A DNA stretch of 36,269 nt from a virus (IMGVR_UViG_3300028025_003270:1-36269); one strand, 5' to 3'. Counted from the stretch's first letter, positions 1 through 7,790 are shown. Translations and numbers: made by a program. The notes: generated from the letters alone by a model not told the origin.

Positions 1-146
1 ATGTGATGGAGCTTGGCACGCAGATGCCGGGGATGCCGCCCGAGGAGGAGCAGATGATGCCGCCCGAGGGGATGATGCCTGAAGAGATGCCCCCTGAAAT
101 GATGCCGCCCGAAATGATGCCGCCCGAAGGGATGATGCCGCAATGA
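1..146 (+). CDS. C-terminal fragment of probable portal protein
   Basis: An open frame enters from the left edge (first full codon at base 3) and stops with TGA at 144-146. About 47 residues are visible. They are almost entirely Met, Pro and Glu in short MPPE/MMPPE repeats, an acidic low-complexity tail. Such tails are common at the C-termini of phage portal proteins, and the position fits, because in P22-like genomes the portal precedes the scaffold and coat. The catalytic or structural core lies outside the window, so the identity is an inference from context. The stop overlaps the next start as ATGA, implying translational coupling. Confidence 0.5.
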   Translation, partial: VMELGTQMPGMPPEEEQMMPPEGMMPEEMPPEMMPPEMMPPEGMMPQ

Positions 147-505
147 GTTGCGCCGATTTCGTAGGGGCGTTGTTCCTGGCTCGGGATGTGGCGCATAGCG
201 TCCATCTGAACACCCGCTCCTTTTCCAAGCACTCCGCGCTGAACGAGTTCTACGACAACATCGTGGACTTGGCTGACAAGTTCGCAGAGGCGTATCAGGG
301 TCGGCATGGGCTGATCGGGCCTATCACGCTGCAATCAGCGAAGAAGACCACCAACATCTTGGAGTTCTTGCAGGACTCTCTTGCCGAGGTGGAGAAGATG
401 CGGTATGAGGTGTGTGCGAAGACCGACACGCCCATACAGAACGTCATTGATGAGATCGTGGGGCAGTACCTGTCTACGATCTACAAGCTGAAGTTCCTCG
501 CATGA
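143..505 (+). CDS. Small helical phage protein, Dps/ferritin-like (DUF5856-type)
   Basis: 120 residues, predicted mainly alpha-helical. Its sequence (SFSKHSALNEFYDNIVDLAD, then AEAYQGRHGLIGPI) resembles small phage proteins I recall being annotated as DUF5856 with a ferritin/Dps-like helical bundle; that assignment is from memory. The His, Glu and Asp spacing in the first half would suit such a bundle, but metal binding is not demonstrated. It overlaps the portal-like gene by ATGA and is itself overlapped by the next small gene, so it belongs to the late rightward operon. Its role in the virion or cell is unknown. Confidence 0.6.
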   Translation: MSCADFVGALFLARDVAHSVHLNTRSFSKHSALNEFYDNIVDLADKFAEAYQGRHGLIGPITLQSAKKTTNILEFLQDSLAEVEKMRYEVCAKTDTPIQNVIDEIVGQYLSTIYKLKFLA

Positions 506-660
506 ACGGTCAGCTTGGTGAATTGCGCTTTGTGGTGCAGATCACCCGCAAAGACACGGGTAAAGTCGAAGAAGTCGAAATGGTCGGCTACTTGGACGAG
601 GACAAACTGAAGGAACTGCAAAATGCCAACGCTGCCGCCGACCATTCCGATAACATCTGA
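502..660 (+). CDS. Small unknown protein (52 aa)
   Basis: The ATG at 502 overlaps the preceding TGA as ATGA, and the frame runs to TGA at 658-660. The product is 52 residues, charged, with a beta-like N-terminal half (LRFVVQITRKDTGKVEEVEM) followed by an acidic helix (YLDEDKLKELQ). No family is recognised. Its support is the tight coupling with the upstream gene and the otherwise empty interval. It shares 38 bases with the start of the next gene. Confidence 0.55.
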   Translation: MNGQLGELRFVVQITRKDTGKVEEVEMVGYLDEDKLKELQNANAAADHSDNI

Positions 661-808
661 ACAGGTAGTCACGCTCATAGTCGATGTTGTCGGCACCACC
701 ACCGTTCGCACCTATACGGACGGTGCAGTGCAGCGCAACGCTTGGGAGACTGCTGAAGAGGCGCAAGCCTATGCCCAGTCTGTCGCAACTCAGGAAGGAC
801 TGGTGTAA
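623..808 (+). CDS. Small unknown protein (61 aa)
   Basis: 61 residues, starting at ATG 623 behind a good ribosome-binding site (AAGGAA, about 8 bases upstream) that lies inside the preceding gene. The protein has a beta-rich middle (VVTLIVDVVGTTTVRTYTDG) and a short C-terminal helix. It is not recognised. The last base of its TAA stop is the first base of the next start (TAATG), so the two are coupled. It sits in a run of small genes between portal and scaffold. Confidence 0.55.
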   Translation: MPTLPPTIPITSEQVVTLIVDVVGTTTVRTYTDGAVQRNAWETAEEAQAYAQSVATQEGLV

Positions 809-1200
809 TGGCTGTCACCCACAGTACCGCAGCGCGTAACGCTGCTACCGACGCAGTAACCGCACTGATCGGGGCCAGCGGCAAGCTGGCGTTTCGCACA
901 TCTCCATCAACGGTAGCGGCCCCCGGCACCGTTGTGGCTACGCTGACCTTCAGTGCGACGGCATTCGGTGCATCGTCTACCGGCACGGCAACGGCCAATG
1001 CGATCACCAGCGACACCAACGCTGCTGGTAACGCCTCCCCGGTCGCGTTTGCCACCTTGCAGACCTCTGCCGGGACGGTGGTCATCCACTGCGCGGTGGC
1101 GGCGAGCGCCAGCGACATCAACATGACCAATGGCCTGACGGTCGCTGCGGGCGACACGGTGTCTTGCTCAAGCCTGACCTACACCGCACTGATCGCATAA
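808..1200 (+). CDS. Ala/Thr-rich putative virion-associated protein
   Basis: 130 residues, very rich in Ala, Thr, Ser and Val, with a predicted all-beta pattern and no membrane segment. A ribosome-binding site (GGAAGGA) precedes the ATG at 808. The composition and position among late genes suggest a small structural or decoration protein, but no specific family is recognised. It ends one base before the next start at 1202. Confidence 0.6.
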   Translation: MAVTHSTAARNAATDAVTALIGASGKLAFRTSPSTVAAPGTVVATLTFSATAFGASSTGTATANAITSDTNAAGNASPVAFATLQTSAGTVVIHCAVAASASDINMTNGLTVAAGDTVSCSSLTYTALIA

Positions 1201-1201
1201 G

Positions 1202-2689
1202 ATGGCAATTCGGCACGTTTACAACCAAACGGTTGCAGACGGCACCGCGACCAGCGTAGTCCGTCCGAGTGACTGGAACAGTGCGCACAATCAGACGCTG
1301 TTCCTTGCGGGCAATACTGCGGGTGCTTCTTCGATCAGCGGCAGCGACATTTACTGGGCGGGTGGCAGCAACATCACCCTGAGCGCCAACGGATCGACTG
1401 TGAGTGTTATAGGTGCTGCGCAAACCGTAGACACCAATAAGGCGGGTACTGGGTTCACCAGCACGACGACTGCTGGTACTGCGATCACCGCTACGCTGGG
1501 CACCAATGGCCTGTCTATGGCCGTCCCGCAGTACCTGACGACCTACGTCAATGATCTGACATCGGGGCGTGCTGGTACGGGCTTTACCAGCACTTCTACT
1601 ACGGGGGTGCTGGTCACCGCTGCGCTGGGTACTAACGGCCTGTCGATGGCCGTGCCCAACTACATCACCACCTACGTCAACGATCTGACCTCGGGCAGGG
1701 CGGGCACGGGTACGACACTCGCCACAACCAACGCAAACGCCACTCTTAACGTCAACACCAACGGTGTGGCGCTGTCCTTGAGCGTGCCAAACGACGACTA
1801 CAACGGGTGGAACTTAGTCGGCAACACTGCGGGCACCAGCGGGTCTACGATCACAACGCAGGGCGCGCTCTACTTCTCGGGTGGCAACAACATCACCCTG
1901 AGCGGCAACTCCAACACCATCGTGATCTCTGCGGGTGCTGGTGGTGGTACGACCAATCAGACCGGCCCCAATATCGCTGCCAGCAACGGCACGATCACAT
2001 CAGGCACGGTGGTCTTTGCAAACTCTAACGGGGTGTCCTTCGGGCTTAACGGAAGCACCATGACCGCATCGGTGAATGGTGGTGGTGTGACCTACTCGGG
2101 CTGGGCACCGCATGAAGACTATGTGATGGTCGCGGGTCAGCAGGGCAACGGCACGGTCTACATTGAGCCTCAACGCGCCCCTGCGTATGTTCAAGATCGT
2201 GTTGCGATCCCGATCCTGTACACCAACACATCGAACTCCACTGGCACCGTCACGCTGAGTTACTTTGTCGGCCTTTACACAAAGAATGCCAGTACGCTGT
2301 CTCTGAGCGTCAGTAGTTCCATCAGCGCAACAATAGGGTTTTCCGGCACTGCGGGTAGCTATTCGCTGCATTCCGGCCTTCGCTTACTGACGTTCCCGTG
2401 GAACTTGACGGTTCCCGCAGGCGACATCTACATCGCGCACCTGTCGCGGACTTCGACATCGAGTCAGAACGCCTCCATCTCGCAGATGCTGGTGAGCCAA
2501 GTCAACAGTAACTTTGTCGGGTTCTTAGGGCAGTCGCATAACACTACCCAGCAGTTCACGCAGGGTCAGGGCATCTACACTGCGACATCTTCCTCGCTGC
2601 CTAACAGCATTGCGTTCAGTCAAATTCGCGGCTCTGACTCCATTGCATTCAGACCTCCCTCAATCATGTTTATGAACGGAACAGTGTGA
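1202..2689 (+). CDS. Repeat-containing putative fiber/surface protein
   Basis: 495 residues, rich in Thr, Ser, Gly and Asn. It contains two adjacent copies of a module of about 43 residues (AGTGFTST... ending YVNDLTSGR, roughly residues 80-166) and a degenerate third start. A second module (NTAG...GGSNITLS and NTAG...GGNNITLSG) occurs before and after them. The C-terminal third is non-repetitive and beta-rich, as in receptor-binding or trimerising tips. No enzyme motif is seen. It is probably a virion fiber, decoration or adhesin-like protein. Lying upstream of the scaffold, away from the tailspike, it could be a head fiber rather than a tail fiber. Its stop (TGA, 2687-2689) overlaps the start of the next gene. 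Confidence 0.65.
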   Translation: MAIRHVYNQTVADGTATSVVRPSDWNSAHNQTLFLAGNTAGASSISGSDIYWAGGSNITLSANGSTVSVIGAAQTVDTNKAGTGFTSTTTAGTAITATLGTNGLSMAVPQYLTTYVNDLTSGRAGTGFTSTSTTGVLVTAALGTNGLSMAVPNYITTYVNDLTSGRAGTGTTLATTNANATLNVNTNGVALSLSVPNDDYNGWNLVGNTAGTSGSTITTQGALYFSGGNNITLSGNSNTIVISAGAGGGTTNQTGPNIAASNGTITSGTVVFANSNGVSFGLNGSTMTASVNGGGVTYSGWAPHEDYVMVAGQQGNGTVYIEPQRAPAYVQDRVAIPILYTNTSNSTGTVTLSYFVGLYTKNASTLSLSVSSSISATIGFSGTAGSYSLHSGLRLLTFPWNLTVPAGDIYIAHLSRTSTSSQNASISQMLVSQVNSNFVGFLGQSHNTTQQFTQGQGIYTATSSSLPNSIAFSQIRGSDSIAFRPPSIMFMNGTV

Positions 2690-2997
2690 TGATATTCGAC
2701 CAGTTTTTAGACCCGTCCTACACACTTCCGCGAAAAGATCAGCCCGAGCAGATTGTGTGGAATGGAGTCAACTATTACGTCTTGACCATCTTCTTTGACA
2801 CCATTGCTCTGTGCGTTAGGCGAGAGGATGCGGACGGTGGCGCTGCGTACATCAACACCTGCATCGTCCCGTACATCAAGGGTCTAACTTCGTTCCTTGA
2901 GCAGCAGCAACCCCCTGCCGCTGACGCTACGGTCGCTGAAGAACCGGTTGCCGAAGCACCTGCCGATGCACCTGCCGCTGACTCGCCGCCCGCCTAA
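2689..2997 (+). CDS. Unknown protein with acidic Ala/Pro tail (102 aa)
   Basis: 102 residues from ATG 2689, which overlaps the preceding TGA; an in-frame GTG one codon earlier (2686) is an alternative. The first ~70 residues look globular (FDQFLDPSYTLPRKDQPEQI at the start). The last ~30 are a low-complexity Ala/Pro/Glu/Asp linker. No family is recognised. The final base of the stop is shared with the next start, so it is part of a coupled cassette with the glycosyltransferase. Confidence 0.6.
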   Translation: MIFDQFLDPSYTLPRKDQPEQIVWNGVNYYVLTIFFDTIALCVRREDADGGAAYINTCIVPYIKGLTSFLEQQQPPAADATVAEEPVAEAPADAPAADSPPA

Positions 2998-3731
2998 TGC
3001 AGCCACAGATCATCTCATCCTACGACGGTGGGGCGCATAACGCCGACCTCGACAAGACCATCTCCCGACTGACTGCGGATAAGGCTTACAAAGACCTGTC
3101 CTGCGTTCAGATCGTGCCTTGCTTCGGACAGATTCCGACTAAGGCAGTCGCCTCATGGATGAACCTGTACGCGCCTCCGAACGCTAAGTTCACGCGCCTA
3201 TGGGCTGTCGGGATGGAAGTGGGCAAGGCGTTCTCATCGGCTATCGAGAGCATCCTCGCGCACCCTGACCTGAGCAAGTGGAAGTACATCATCACGCTTG
3301 AGCATGACAACATCCCGCCGCCTGACGGGATCATCAAGCTACTGGCTCAGATGGAAGCGCACCCCGAGTACGCTTGCATTGGTGGGCTGTACTTCACGCA
3401 AGGGCCGGGAGGCGTTGCGCAGATATGGGGCGATGTGAACGATCCGGTGGTCAACTTCCGACCGCAGCGCCCCGATCCCGCTGGTGGCTTAGTCGAGTGC
3501 CACGGCACAGGGATGGGGTTCAACGTATGGCGCATGGACATGTTCCGCGATGAGCGTCTGCGCAAACCTTGGTTTACAACTCAGACCGAGGGTGGGGTTT
3601 CCACCCAGGATTTGTATTTTTGGTCTGACGCTCGGAAATATGGCTATCGCTGCGCTATCGACTGTTCAGTCAAAGTCGGGCACTACGATCTAACTGGACA
3701 ACGCGGCGGAATTGAAGATTACACATGGTGA
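2997..3731 (+). CDS. GT-A fold glycosyltransferase
   Basis: 244 residues. The layout fits a small GT-A (family 2-like) glycosyltransferase: an N-terminal beta/alpha nucleotide-sugar binding half, then WKYIITLEHDNIPPPDG, where E102-H103-D104 sits in the place of the DXD metal-binding motif. An acceptor-side segment follows with GTGMGFNVWRMDMF and QDLYFWSDARKYGY. It would transfer a sugar from a nucleotide donor; the acceptor is unknown. The gene overlaps the methyltransferase downstream by 7 bases. Together they could modify a virion protein, host surface glycan or DNA base; nothing in the sequence decides which. Confidence 0.8.
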   Translation: MQPQIISSYDGGAHNADLDKTISRLTADKAYKDLSCVQIVPCFGQIPTKAVASWMNLYAPPNAKFTRLWAVGMEVGKAFSSAIESILAHPDLSKWKYIITLEHDNIPPPDGIIKLLAQMEAHPEYACIGGLYFTQGPGGVAQIWGDVNDPVVNFRPQRPDPAGGLVECHGTGMGFNVWRMDMFRDERLRKPWFTTQTEGGVSTQDLYFWSDARKYGYRCAIDCSVKVGHYDLTGQRGGIEDYTW

Positions 3732-4255
3732 AGCTCGATCTAGGTTGTGGCGGCAAGAAGAAGGAAGGGTTCATCGGCGTCGATCAGTACGCGATGGAAG
3801 GTGTCGATGTCGTCCTCAACATCGGCGTTGACCCTTGGCCTTGGGAAGACGGTACGGTCGAGGAAATCCACGCCAGCCACTTCCTTGAGCATCTGACCGC
3901 GCAGCAGCGTGTCCACTTCATGAACGAAGCGTTTCGGGTCATGAAGGAAGGTGCCAAGGCTACGATCATCACGCCTCACTGGGCATCGAACCGAGCCTAC
4001 GGCGACTTCACGCACCAATGGCCCCCGGTGGCTGAGATGTTCTACTACTACCTGAGCCAAGCATGGCGCGACACCAATGCGCCCCATACTGATGTAAAGT
4101 GGAACCCTGCGGGCTATAGCTGCAACTTTGCCGCTACTTGGGGCTATTCCTATGGGCCTGAGCTTTCCGTAAGACACCCGGATCATGTCCAGTTCGCGCT
4201 TCAGAACTACAAGGAAGCGGCTCAAGACCTCTACGCTACCCTGACAAAGCCGTGA
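3725..4255 (+). CDS. Class I SAM-dependent methyltransferase
   Basis: 176 residues. Motif I is at the very N-terminus (VKLDLGCGGKKKEGFIGVD), followed by an acidic loop (NIGVDPWPWEDGTVEEIHAS) and the SHFLEHL segment typical of Methyltransf_11-like small-molecule or glycan methyltransferases. No DNA-methyltransferase catalytic motif (DPPY, NPPY or PC) is visible, which argues against base methylation. The start overlaps the end of the glycosyltransferase, so the two probably act in sequence, for example by capping a transferred sugar. The substrate is unknown. Confidence 0.8.
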   Translation: MVKLDLGCGGKKKEGFIGVDQYAMEGVDVVLNIGVDPWPWEDGTVEEIHASHFLEHLTAQQRVHFMNEAFRVMKEGAKATIITPHWASNRAYGDFTHQWPPVAEMFYYYLSQAWRDTNAPHTDVKWNPAGYSCNFAATWGYSYGPELSVRHPDHVQFALQNYKEAAQDLYATLTKP

Positions 4256-4259
4256 TGTA

Positions 4260-4952
4260 ATGGCTACTGCCTTTCAATCCGATGCGTTTCAAAACGATGC
4301 GTTTCAGATTGATGCGGCTGCGGGGCTACACGACGCAAGTGGTGCGCTAAACGGCCCCGGCGCTGCGCTAACAGGCGCAGCGGCTAGGCTAAGAGCCTTT
4401 GGCAGCACGGGTGTACTGAACGGCCCCGGCGCGGCAATTAGCGGGGCCGCTGCAAGGGCAACAGGCGCGGTAACCCACGCCACCTCAGGCGTACTCAACT
4501 CCCCCGGATCGGCTGTCACTGGTGCAGCGACCCGATCCCGAGCCTTTGGAAGCACAGGTGTTCTGACCGGCACCGGATCATCCCTTACCGGGGCGGCGAG
4601 TCGGTCTAGAGCATTTGGAAGCACAGGTGTCCTGACTGGCACCGGTTCTGCGCTTACCGGGACGGCAAACCGACTCAGAGCATTTGGAAGCGCGGGTGTC
4701 CTGACTGGCACCGCTTCTGCACTTAACGGTGTTGCACGGCGCAATACGCCTCACGCTGTCGCAGGGGTGCTGAATGGCCCCGGTTCGATCATTGTCGGCG
4801 CTGCAAACCGATCTACATCGTCGCTATACCCCGATCCCTCCCAAGTTCTTGAGGGAGTGGTGTATGGCCCCGGCGGCATTTATACTGGCACATTGGCAGT
4901 TACTCCCGGCGAAACATGGGTCGCCATTCGGTCTTTTACTAGGAAATTCTGA
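4260..4952 (+). CDS. Tandem-repeat putative structural protein (69-bp repeats)
   Basis: 230 residues. The N-terminus is AFQSDAFQNDAFQID. About seven modules follow, of the type GVLxGxGxxLTGAAxR, several separated by exactly 23 residues (RAFGSTGVLTGTGS...). The C-terminus (YPDPSQVLEGVVYGPGGIYTGTL) resembles endings I recall from other phage proteins of unknown role. No catalytic motif or membrane segment is seen. It is probably a repetitive beta-structured virion or surface protein. Its TGA overlaps the next ATG (TGATG). Confidence 0.65.
   Translation: MATAFQSDAFQNDAFQIDAAAGLHDASGALNGPGAALTGAAARLRAFGSTGVLNGPGAAISGAAARATGAVTHATSGVLNSPGSAVTGAATRSRAFGSTGVLTGTGSSLTGAASRSRAFGSTGVLTGTGSALTGTANRLRAFGSAGVLTGTASALNGVARRNTPHAVAGVLNGPGSIIVGAANRSTSSLYPDPSQVLEGVVYGPGGIYTGTLAVTPGETWVAIRSFTRKF
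4340..4750 (+). repeat. In-frame 69-bp tandem repeats
   Basis: Within the preceding gene a unit of about 69 bp recurs. Its core reads AGCACAGGTGTYCTGACYGG followed by a Gly/Thr-rich stretch. The three copies around 4545-4740 are nearly identical, and earlier copies at about 4340-4540 have drifted. The boundaries are approximate. Confidence 0.7.
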
Positions 4953-5257
4953 TGTCACTCAATCTCAAGGCTGTTACGACCCGACTGGGTTACCAGCAAA
5001 TCGCCACTCTCACATCGGCAGTTGGGTTGACTGTTCCCGAGCGTGATCTGAATGGTATGAGTTGCAAACCCGCTGTTGCGCTGATTGTTGCAGAGGGTGC
5101 TGCTGTTCGCTGGCGTGACGATGATGTCGATCCAACTGCCGCAGTCGGAATGCCTTTGGCTGTTGGCGTTACGCTTCAATACGACGGTGATCTGAACAAG
5201 ATCAAGTTTATTGAGCAAGCGGCTTCAGCAAAGCTCAACATTTCCTATTACGCTTGA
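4952..5257 (+). CDS. Small putative virion protein (101 aa)
   Basis: 101 residues, beta-rich, ending KFIEQAASAKLNISYYA. Segments such as AVALIVAEGAAVRWRDDDVD and GVTLQYDGDLNKIKFIEQ fit the small beta-sandwich proteins often found near capsid genes, though no family is firmly recognised. It is coupled to the previous gene through TGATG and followed after 8 bases by a gene with a strong ribosome-binding site. Confidence 0.6.
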   Translation: MSLNLKAVTTRLGYQQIATLTSAVGLTVPERDLNGMSCKPAVALIVAEGAAVRWRDDDVDPTAAVGMPLAVGVTLQYDGDLNKIKFIEQAASAKLNISYYA

Positions 5258-5265
5258 GGTGAATC

Positions 5266-5763
5266 ATGGAAGTTTTTAATGATTACGCCGGGATAGATAA
5301 AACCGCTTTCCTTAACTACATCGCCAAGCAGTTATCGCCCGATGTGACAACGCTTGTCGCAACGCTGGATGAGTTGGCAACTCGGCAAGGCGCGCTGACC
5401 GCAGCAGCAGATGCGGTGAAAGACCGCGAACTTGCCGCAGCGGAACTGGCTGCGGCTAAAGATCAAGCCAAGGCGATCCTGGACGCAGCTACGGCAGCGG
5501 CGACGGACGCGGCTAAAAAGGAAGCGGAACTCCTTACTCGGGAAGACGATCTGATCAAGGCAGAACAGACGTTCAGCGAACAAGCCGCTGCCGAGGAAAA
5601 GAAACTAGCGGCTTTAGCGTTGCAGCTTCACGCAGCGCAAGATGACCTGACTGCGGAGCAAGAGAAACTGCGCCTTGCGCAAGAGATTCTCGCCCGTGAC
5701 CGCGAAGCACTGGATGCTCGGATTAAGGCATTCCAAGATAAAGTTGCAGCATTGAGCGTTTAA
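5266..5763 (+). CDS. Ala-rich coiled-coil protein
   Basis: 165 residues. A short globular N-terminus (MEVFNDYAGIDKTAFLNYIA) is followed by about 120 residues of nearly uninterrupted Ala/Glu/Lys/Leu helix with heptad character, a long coiled coil. A clear Shine-Dalgarno (GAGGTGA) precedes ATG 5266. It lies directly upstream of the scaffold, so an accessory scaffold or assembly function is possible. The coiled coil alone does not prove that. Confidence 0.65.
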   Translation: MEVFNDYAGIDKTAFLNYIAKQLSPDVTTLVATLDELATRQGALTAAADAVKDRELAAAELAAAKDQAKAILDAATAAATDAAKKEAELLTREDDLIKAEQTFSEQAAAEEKKLAALALQLHAAQDDLTAEQEKLRLAQEILARDREALDARIKAFQDKVAALSV

Positions 5764-5778
5764 GGTATATTTACGGCA

Positions 5779-5810
5779 CTAGCGCCGACCGCTAGGGATT
5801 CTTCGGAATC
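5779..5810 (+). promoter_or_regulatory. Two tandem hairpins ahead of the scaffold gene, one with a UUCG loop
   Basis: CTAGCG(5779-5784)/CGCTAG(5790-5795) forms a perfect 6-bp stem with a 5-base loop. Immediately after it, GATTC(5797-5801)-TTCG-GAATC(5806-5810) forms a perfect 5-bp stem closed by the unusually stable C(UUCG)G tetraloop. The start codon follows at 5814. No normal Shine-Dalgarno lies next to the start. An AGGG at 5794-5797 is too far away in linear sequence but would be brought close if the second hairpin folds. There is no T-tract, so it is not an intrinsic terminator. Confidence 0.6.
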
Positions 5811-5813
5811 AAA

Positions 5814-6575
5814 ATGGAAGAGAACGAAGTTGTAGTACCAGCGGTGGTGGACACCCCCGCGCCGGAACCGGAAGCCACGGCAGCGCCGGAACCCGAAGTA
5901 ACTGAAACGCCGGAACAGCCTAAGACTTTTACGCAAGAAGAAGTCGATGCTCTGATTGGCAAGCGGCTGGCCCGAGAACAGCGCAAATGGGAACGCGAGC
6001 GCGCTCCTGCCCCTCAAATTGAAGCTCCACGCGACCTCCCGCCTCCCGAGCAATTTGAATCTGTCGAAGCGTATGCCGAAGCACTGGCAACCCGCAAAGC
6101 AGAAGAGATGCTCAGTAAGCGGGAAGCTGACAGGCTTCAGTCCGAGATGCTGGAAGCATTTCACGACCGTGAAGAGAAGGCTCGGGAAAAGTACGACGAC
6201 TTTGAACAAGTCGCCTACAACCCGAATCTGCGAATTACGGAGGTGATGGCTCAAACGATCAAGGCTTCCGATGCTGGCCCCGATGTAGCCTACTACCTTG
6301 GGACTAACCCGAAAGAAGCAGACCGTATCTCCCGTTTGACACCCTTCCTCCAGGTAAAGGAGTTGGGGAAACTTGAGGCGAAACTTGCTGATAACCCGCC
6401 CGTCAAGCGTACTTCATCCGCCCCGGCACCTATCGCGCCGGTAACTGCCAGGACAACCGGCTCGCCCGCTTACGATACGACCGACCCCCGTGCCATCAAG
6501 TCCATGTCCACTTCGGAATGGATCGAGGCAGAACGGGCACGGCAAGTCAAAAAGATGCAGGCCAAACTTCGTTAA
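5814..6575 (+). CDS. Capsid scaffolding protein
   Basis: 253 residues. The acidic, Pro/Glu-rich N-terminus leads into FTQEEVDALIGKRLAREQRKW, the signature of phage scaffold (minor structural GP20/DUF4355-like) proteins. Long charged helices follow and then a basic C-terminal helix (EAERARQVKKMQAKLR), the usual coat-binding end. It is shorter than the P22 scaffold (303 aa). It lies 9 bases upstream of the coat gene, the standard arrangement. It would direct procapsid assembly and leave before maturation. The start choice is supported by the hairpin arrangement and by the absence of another in-frame ATG nearby. Confidence 0.85.
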   Translation: MEENEVVVPAVVDTPAPEPEATAAPEPEVTETPEQPKTFTQEEVDALIGKRLAREQRKWERERAPAPQIEAPRDLPPPEQFESVEAYAEALATRKAEEMLSKREADRLQSEMLEAFHDREEKAREKYDDFEQVAYNPNLRITEVMAQTIKASDAGPDVAYYLGTNPKEADRISRLTPFLQVKELGKLEAKLADNPPVKRTSSAPAPIAPVTARTTGSPAYDTTDPRAIKSMSTSEWIEAERARQVKKMQAKLR

Positions 6576-6584
6576 GGACTAAAA

Positions 6585-7787
6585 GTGGCAAATTCGATTC
6601 TTACCATTGACATGATCACGAGGAAGGCTCTCGAAATTCTCGAGAACAACCTTGTGATTACCCGCAACGTGAACCGTCAGTACGACGACAGCTTCGCTGT
6701 TGAAGGTGCCAAGATCGGTTCCTCACTGCGCATCCGTCTGCCCGACCGTGCGCTGGTGACTGACGGTGCCGCCCTGCAAGTGCAGGACGACAACGAGCAG
6801 TTCACTAGCCTGACCGTTGCATCGCAAAAGCACATCGGCGTGAACTTCACGACCGCTGAACTGACGATGCAGTTGGACGACTTCGCTGATCGTGTTCTGA
6901 AGCCGCGTATCTCGCAGCTTGCAGCCAGCATCGACGCTGACGTTGCCAACGCCTACAAGAACATCTACGCTTCTGTCGGCACTCCCGGTAACACCCCGGC
7001 GACCTCGCTGGTTCTGCTGCAAGCCCAGCAGAAACTGAACGAAGCCGCTGCTGTCATGTCGCCCCGCTACGCCACCGTCAACCCCGCAGCTAACGCTTCG
7101 CTGGTTGAAGGCATGAAGGGCTTCTTCAACCCCACCGACACTATCAGCCGTCAGTTCAAGAACGGCATGATGGGCACTGGCGTGCTGGGCTACGAAGAGA
7201 TCAACATGAGCCAGTCGATCAAGCAGCACACTACTGGCGACTGGGGTACGGGCATCACCGTCACCAGCACTGTCTCCACCCAAGGCGCGACCACGCTGGG
7301 CATCAGCTTCACTGGCGCGAGCAAGACTTGGGCCGTTGGCGATGTGTTCACCATTGCTGGCGTGTTCGCGGTTAACCCGCAGACCCGTGAGTCCACCGGC
7401 TCGCTGCAACAGTTCGTTGTGACTGCCGCTGCGACTGGCTCCTCGACTGCTACTGTGTCGATCAGCCCTGCGATCTTCACCTCGACAAGCGCGCTGGCTA
7501 CGGTCAATTCGTTCCCGCAAGCTACCGCTGCGGTCACGATGCTTGGCTCGGCGCTGACCCAGTACCCGCAGAACCTTGTGTACCACAAGGATGCGATCAC
7601 CTTCGCCACCGCTGACCTGCTGATGCCTCAAGGCGTGGACATGGCCTCGCGTCAAGTTCACAACGGCATTTCGATGCGTATTGTTCGCCAGTACGACATC
7701 AACAACGACCGTCTGCCTTGCAGGATTGACGTTCTGTACGGCTACTCGACGATCCGTCCGCAGATGGCTTGTCGGATGTGGGGGTGA
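6585..7787 (+). CDS. Major capsid (coat) protein, P22 gp5-like
   Basis: 400 residues, starting at GTG 6585 with AAGGACT as ribosome-binding site. Several features match the P22 coat protein family, which forms the HK97-fold shell: the N-terminal ITRKALEILENNLVITRNVN, the FAVEGAKIGSSLRIRLPDR segment, the HIGVNFTTAELTMQLDDFAD segment, and the C-terminal basic stretch with RIDVLYGYSTIRPQM. P22 gp5 is 430 aa, so the length is close. The middle (about residues 215-320) is Thr/Ser/Ala-rich and beta-like, in the position of the P22 inserted domain. The gene follows the scaffold directly. Confidence 0.93.
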   Translation: MANSILTIDMITRKALEILENNLVITRNVNRQYDDSFAVEGAKIGSSLRIRLPDRALVTDGAALQVQDDNEQFTSLTVASQKHIGVNFTTAELTMQLDDFADRVLKPRISQLAASIDADVANAYKNIYASVGTPGNTPATSLVLLQAQQKLNEAAAVMSPRYATVNPAANASLVEGMKGFFNPTDTISRQFKNGMMGTGVLGYEEINMSQSIKQHTTGDWGTGITVTSTVSTQGATTLGISFTGASKTWAVGDVFTIAGVFAVNPQTRESTGSLQQFVVTAAATGSSTATVSISPAIFTSTSALATVNSFPQATAAVTMLGSALTQYPQNLVYHKDAITFATADLLMPQGVDMASRQVHNGISMRIVRQYDINNDRLPCRIDVLYGYSTIRPQMACRMWG

Positions 7788-7790
7788 CCT

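Noticed and set aside
6723-7661. Minus-strand frame of 312 residues over the coat gene
   Set aside because: Arg/His/Ser-rich antisense translation of a highly biased coat gene with no start signal.
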